From NCBI GenBank assembly GCA_018714485.1, contig DVNJ01000029.1, positions 1 through 60,804 of the forward strand: a DNA stretch of 60,804 bases, in the 5' to 3' direction. Under the pieces are notes generated by a model. That model searched no databases. It was given only the letters and a program-made list of their open reading frames with translations, and had not been told where the DNA came from. Shown one piece after another: positions 60,195 through 60,804 of this stretch; the stretch's first letter is position 1, and each line of letters begins with the position of its first letter. A program made the position numbers and the translations under genes. This DNA comes from Candidatus Caccalectryoclostridium excrementigallinarum (lineage in GTDB: Bacteria > Bacillota > Clostridia > Christensenellales > UBA3700).

Positions 60195-60804
60195 CGTGCA
60201 CCCCCGTGATATGCTGATAGCATAACACGGGCTGCACGCGAACGGAAACGAAATTTTGTCTGTCTGAATATAGATTGCTGTCCGTTCGCTGTAAGGCGAA
60301 TCCCTCTGAGGGCGTGCGCCACCGTGATATGCTAAAGCATAACACGGGCTGCACGCGAACGGAGACGAAATTTTGTCTATCTGAACTTAGATTGCTGTCC
60401 GTTCGCTGTAAGGCGAATCCCTCCGCAAATAGGTTTAGGGTCGCATAGCGGTTCTTTTTTTGCTATGGCGGAGGCGGAGGAACCTCCGTGATATGCTGGA
60501 AGCATAACACGGGCTGCACGCGAACGGAGACGAAATTTTGTCTATCTGAATATAGATTGCTGTCCGTTCGCTGTAAGGCGAATCCCTCCGAGGGCGTGCA
60601 CCCCCGTGATATGCTAAAAGCATAACACGGGCTGCACGCGAACGGAAACGAGATCTTGTCTGTCTGAACTTAGATTTACTGTCCGTTCGCTGTAAGGCGA
60701 ATCCCTCCGAGGGCGTGCACCCCCGTGATATGCGCGAACGCATAACACGGGCTGCACGCGAACGGAGATGCGATCTTGTCTGTCTGAACATAAATTTACT
60801 GTCC
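60190..60804 (+). repeat. Direct repeat array of about 117-base structured units, truncated by the window end
   Basis: Units start at 60190, 60308, 60478, 60590 and 60709; the last is cut by the window. Each holds a hairpin CCGTG..ATGC(T/G)..(A/C)GCAT..CACGG, then a second structure closed by GCGAACGGA/TCCGTTCGC with two small inner stems, then GTAAGGCGAATCCCTCCG, which shares 12 bases with the tRNA T-arm end. A spacer (60425-60477) between units 2 and 3 repeats the terminator-plus-inverted-tRNA-end arrangement. No protein-coding sense is likely. Confidence 0.9.

Noticed and set aside
60037-60791. Minus-strand frames across tRNA-Ser and the repeats (GGGGIRTPVG-type peptides)
   Set aside because: These are well-known false translations of a tRNA gene and of the direct repeats.
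60190-60804. CRISPR array
   Set aside because: Units are about 117 bases, nearly identical throughout and without variable spacers; no cas genes are present.

Overview
The window looks like a chromosomal segment of a GC-rich, anaerobic, low-copy-number-style Firmicute, most likely an uncultured gut member of Clostridia. The pointers are AGGAGG-type ribosome binding sites, TTGACA/TATAAT promoters with 17-base spacers, a Cys T-box leader, a tetrahydrofolate riboswitch, a SpoIIQ-like peptidase beside a YwmB-like protein, a DnaD/DnaC helicase-loader pair, FeoAB, an oxygen-sensitive anaerobic sulfatase-maturating radical SAM enzyme and a SufC-SufB pair without a desulfurase. The affiliation is an inference; there is no rRNA here.

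Layout. 0.4-7.4 kb: class II aldolase, dnaD-dnaC (minus strand), a small protein with a probably leaderless mRNA, and feoA-feoB-Cys-rich membrane protein behind a candidate iron operator. 7.4-15.2 kb (minus strand): T-box controlled cysE-cysS, a four-gene overlapping operon (DEDDh exonuclease, trmN6, rsmI, acyltransferase) and a sodium:alanine symporter. 15.3-20.6 kb: GH2 glycosidase, a decayed membrane-anchor fragment, YwmB-like and SpoIIQ-like proteins, and a repeat-rich surface protein with a conserved C-terminal domain. 20.6-25.4 kb: THF riboswitch plus a folate operon folC-folE-HD-folP-folBK-flavoprotein. 25.5-34 kb: iron alcohol dehydrogenase, a truncated lipoprotein, sulfatase plus maturase, a stand-alone condensation-fold acyltransferase, minimal SUF genes. 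34.1-41.5 kb: ECF sigma/RsgI-like anti-sigma/lipoprotein module, GH20 hexosaminidase, esterase, AraC regulator, PHP phosphoesterase. 41.6-52.3 kb: a surface-glycan locus (aminotransferase, phosphoglycosyl transferase fused to a GNAT acetyltransferase, ATP-grasp, four glycosyltransferases, a truncated pyruvyl transferase, polymerase, flippase); from about 42.8 kb it is clearly richer in A+T than its flanks, suggesting transfer. 52.4-60.8 kb: an ABC-permease remnant, CoA-disulfide reductase with rhodanese domain, an insertion-sequence remnant, an anion permease, DUF6508 protein, MFS transporter, mutM, an FAD oxidoreductase, tRNA-Ser(UGA), and a direct-repeat array running off the window.

How it fits together. 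The organism appears to forage on host or plant glycans (GH2, GH20, sulfatase, esterase), import Fe(II), make folate and cysteine de novo under riboswitch control, and decorate its surface with a glycan containing an acetylated amino sugar.

Most worth a second look: the tRNA-Ser-linked repeats, whose units carry hairpins with compensatory base changes and whose first unit begins with an inverted copy of the tRNA 3' end; several gene scars in which only the start or end of a gene survives, often with its promoter or terminator; the PGT-GNAT fusion; the HD phosphohydrolase in the folate operon, which could fill the missing dihydroneopterin triphosphate step; and two genes whose start codon lies only 6-9 bases from the -10 box.
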